From positions 310,001 to 374,000 of the forward strand of contig NZ_FOUX01000007.1 in NCBI RefSeq assembly GCF_900114995.1: 64,000 nucleotides of DNA, read 5' to 3'. Shown here piece after piece: positions 61,818-64,000 of the stretch. The notes under the pieces were generated by a model. That model worked only from the letters and a program-made list of their open reading frames with translations, was not told the origin of the DNA and made no database searches. The translations under genes were made by a program, and so were the position numbers. The stretch comes from Chitinophaga sp. YR627. GTDB taxonomy: Bacteria; Bacteroidota; Bacteroidia; Chitinophagales; Chitinophagaceae. Numbering within the stretch: position 1 is the stretch's first letter; every line of letters starts with the position of its first letter.

Positions 61818-64000
61818 ATGAAACCAGGAAACTGGAGAGCCGCTCTATGCAAGGGCCTCTCCACACTTCTCGTGTCCTTATTGCTGACTGGCAAGGGACT
61901 ACCGGCATTTGCCTGGTACAATGCGACCAGCCTCTCGCAACAGCAGGCAGCCACGTTAAAAGGCATTATCAAAAATGCAAAAGGTGAATTTTTGGCTGGT
62001 GTAACAGTTAAAGTAAAAGGTGCCAACACGGGTACTGTCTCCAGAGAGGACGGCAGTTTTCAATTGCAGGTATCAGGAGCCGATAAAGCTGTACTTGAGG
62101 TCAGTTACATGGGATACCAGTCGCAGGAAATTGCAATCGGAGGCCGCAGTACACTGGAGCTCACCCTCGCAGAGAGCTCCAGTGGGTTAAATGAAGTATT
62201 GGTGATCGGATATGGCACACAGAAAAAAGTGTCTTCCACAGCCGCCATATCATCTGTAGGTGGCAAAGAACTGGCGAAAGCAACGGTCCCCAATATCTCA
62301 AATTCATTGGCGGGCAGAGTCGCCGGTGTGAGTATGCGACCTGATGGTGGTCAGCCGGGCGCCGATAATCCGGATATTCATATCCGGGGCATCGCCACTA
62401 CAGGCAACAATGGCGCACTTATCGTGGTTGATGGTATTATCCGTAACAATATCAACGAAATACCTGCCAGTTCCATTGCTTCCGTAACGGTGCTGAAAGA
62501 TGCTGCTGCGGTAGCGCCTTATGGCCTTGGTGGCGCTAACGGTGTATTGCTGATCACTACGAAAAAAGGAACAAATGGCCCACCGCAGTTATCTCTGAAT
62601 GCTTATTATGGCGTGCAGACACCTACTTATTATCCTGATATGCTGAATGCCCAGGACTACATGCGCCTCCACAATGAAGCCTATCTTAATGAGAATCCAG
62701 GCGGCGCACAATTGCCTTACTCCAGGGACCTGATCGACGATTATCCGGCACTGAATGCAAAAGATCCTGACCGGTATCCGATCAGTAATACCAAAGATCT
62801 CGTGCATCTGCATGCGCCTATGCAGAACTACAACCTCCAGCTGACCGGCGGTTCACAATCAGTGAAGTATTTTGTTGCACTAGGTTATCTGAACCAGACT
62901 GGCATGTTTGACCCTGTTAAATATCAACGGTATGACTATACTGTCAATCTGGATGTACAGGCTACCAAAACCACTACGGTGAATGTTTCATTGATCGGTG
63001 CCTGGCAACAGACACGTTCTGTGGATGCCGCTACAACGGTCGGTAATCTGTTCCGCAGTGGCTATAAATTCATCCCGATTGCGAACCTGAGATATAGTAA
63101 TGGTTTATGGGGAGAATTCGCAGGCAATTCTCCTATTGGCGTGCTCAATGCAGGGTACCAGCGTGATAATAAGAGCACGATGTTATCAACCCTTGCGGTC
63201 AGCCAGGAACTGCCATTCATACCAGGCTTAAGTCTCAAGGCTGCTTTCAGCTTCGACCCGATGCAAACCACCAGTAAAGGATGGCATACGCCGTTTTATT
63301 TCTATTCGCAGAATCTGTCTACCACGCCATATAGCTACACCAGGCAGATCTCCACTTCCGAGGGAAGCGCCGCTACATTTACATGGCTGGAACAGGAATA
63401 TGCACAACAGCGAACATACACTTACCAGGGATATCTGAATTACAAACGCGCATTCGGTAAACATGACATCACTGGTTTGCTGGTAGCAGAAGCACGAGAC
63501 AGCGACTCAAGTGCTTTTTCTGCCCGCAGAAACAATTTTGGCGTAAATATCGATGAGCTCAGCATGGGTAGTTCCAATAAAAATGACTTTGATAACAGCG
63601 GGTCTTCATCTACCGGCAGTCAGATCGGATTCGTATACAGGGTCGGTTATAGTTATGCTAACAAATACCTGGTGGAAGCATCCGGCCGTTATGATGGCCA
63701 CTATTATTTTGCACCAGGCAAACGCTGGGGATATTTCCCGGCGGTATCTCTCGGCTGGGTGATGTCTGGTGAGCCATTCATGCAAAGAGTACCCTTTGTC
63801 AGTTATCTGAAATTAAGAGGATCATGGGGCAAATCTGGTAATCTTGCCGGAACATCCTTCCAGTATTTACAGGGTTATTCTTTGTATGGTAATGCCTATG
63901 CCTGGGGCAATGGCACTATGGTACAGGGATCTTTTGTACCTCGTGAAGCTAACCGCAACATCACATGGGAGATCTCAACTAAGACAGACATCGGGTTTGA
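61818..64000 (+). CDS. SusC/RagA-family TonB-dependent outer-membrane receptor (3' end outside window)
   Basis: The frame is open from ATG 61818 to the window edge (727 codons). A signal peptide (about 1-31, ending near AFAW) precedes a carboxypeptidase-regulatory-like domain (about 45-125, TLKGIIKNAKGEFLAGVTVK). The plug follows, with the SusC signature LNEVLVIGYGTQKKVSSTAA, the plug element DIHIRGIATTGNNGALIVVDG and VTVLKDAAAVAPYGLGGANGV. The barrel then begins. Such receptors import glycans or other large nutrients with a SusD partner, expected just beyond the window. No STN domain is present, so classical sigma/anti-sigma signalling through it is unlikely. Confidence 0.9.
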   Translation, partial: MKPGNWRAALCKGLSTLLVSLLLTGKGLPAFAWYNATSLSQQQAATLKGIIKNAKGEFLAGVTVKVKGANTGTVSREDGSFQLQVSGADKAVLEVSYMGYQSQEIAIGGRSTLELTLAESSSGLNEVLVIGYGTQKKVSSTAAISSVGGKELAKATVPNISNSLAGRVAGVSMRPDGGQPGADNPDIHIRGIATTGNNGALIVVDGIIRNNINEIPASSIASVTVLKDAAAVAPYGLGGANGVLLITTKKGTNGPPQLSLNAYYGVQTPTYYPDMLNAQDYMRLHNEAYLNENPGGAQLPYSRDLIDDYPALNAKDPDRYPISNTKDLVHLHAPMQNYNLQLTGGSQSVKYFVALGYLNQTGMFDPVKYQRYDYTVNLDVQATKTTTVNVSLIGAWQQTRSVDAATTVGNLFRSGYKFIPIANLRYSNGLWGEFAGNSPIGVLNAGYQRDNKSTMLSTLAVSQELPFIPGLSLKAAFSFDPMQTTSKGWHTPFYFYSQNLSTTPYSYTRQISTSEGSAATFTWLEQEYAQQRTYTYQGYLNYKRAFGKHDITGLLVAEARDSDSSAFSARRNNFGVNIDELSMGSSNKNDFDNSGSSSTGSQIGFVYRVGYSYANKYLVEASGRYDGHYYFAPGKRWGYFPAVSLGWVMSGEPFMQRVPFVSYLKLRGSWGKSGNLAGTSFQYLQGYSLYGNAYAWGNGTMVQGSFVPREANRNITWEISTKTDIGF

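Noticed and set aside
61807..61821. Four-codon micro-ORF overlapping the SusC start (ATGA overlap)
   Set aside because: It is too short to judge; such overlaps arise by chance in AT-rich leaders.

Overview
This window looks like chromosomal DNA of a Bacteroidota bacterium, most likely a Chitinophagaceae member close to Chitinophaga. The reasons are: a SusC/RagA-type TonB-dependent receptor at the right edge, several promoters of the Bacteroidota type (TTTG, about 19-20 bases, TAnnTTTG), few Shine-Dalgarno sequences, and many families that are common in that group (GH127, GH43, DUF4256, DUF4291, DUF1877, DUF5690). I see no prophage, insertion sequence, CRISPR array or rRNA. One tRNA (Lys) is present.

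Left part (1-31 kb). This is a mosaic of short transcription units. A rifampicin phosphotransferase C-terminus and an AAC(6')-like acetyltransferase converge on a 34-bp perfect hairpin. They are followed by DUF808, TPR, MFS/AraC and alpha-solenoid genes. A GH127 enzyme lies next to a probable three-gene phosphonate operon (DUF5690 transporter, secreted phosphodiesterase, PhnZ-like oxygenase). A large secreted GH43 enzyme diverges from that operon. Next come a GNAT pair, small secreted proteins, an FtsX-type permease, a secreted hydrolase, an AraC regulator broken by a single in-frame stop, a standalone SLOG-like protein, DUF4256 and DUF4291 proteins, and a fatty acid desaturase with a long leader. 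A small helix-turn-helix/membrane-protein unit closes this part.

Centre (32.3-48.5 kb). The most unusual locus is a 16.3-kb, six-gene, minus-strand operon with gaps of 16 bp or less. In transcription order it encodes a small membrane-anchored protein (131 aa), a trypsin-like protease with a Cys-rich insert (511 aa), a DUF6603-like beta-rich giant (1147 aa), a giant with a central transmembrane hairpin (1129 aa), a giant with an N-terminal coiled coil (1859 aa) and a 630-aa protein. I know of no assigned function for this set. It is my candidate for the undescribed system.

Right part (49-64 kb). An MHS-type transporter, a patatin/beta-barrel protein, MiaE and a BioF-like synthase follow; the last two share a 26-bp divergent promoter that appears to be leaderless on both sides. 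Then come a penicillin acylase family protein, tRNA-Lys, and an AT-rich 1.1-kb stretch that ends in a second copy of the tRNA terminator hairpin. After that are a proline-iminopeptidase-like hydrolase, two uncharacterised membrane proteins, a probable gene remnant, and a SusC receptor that runs off the window.
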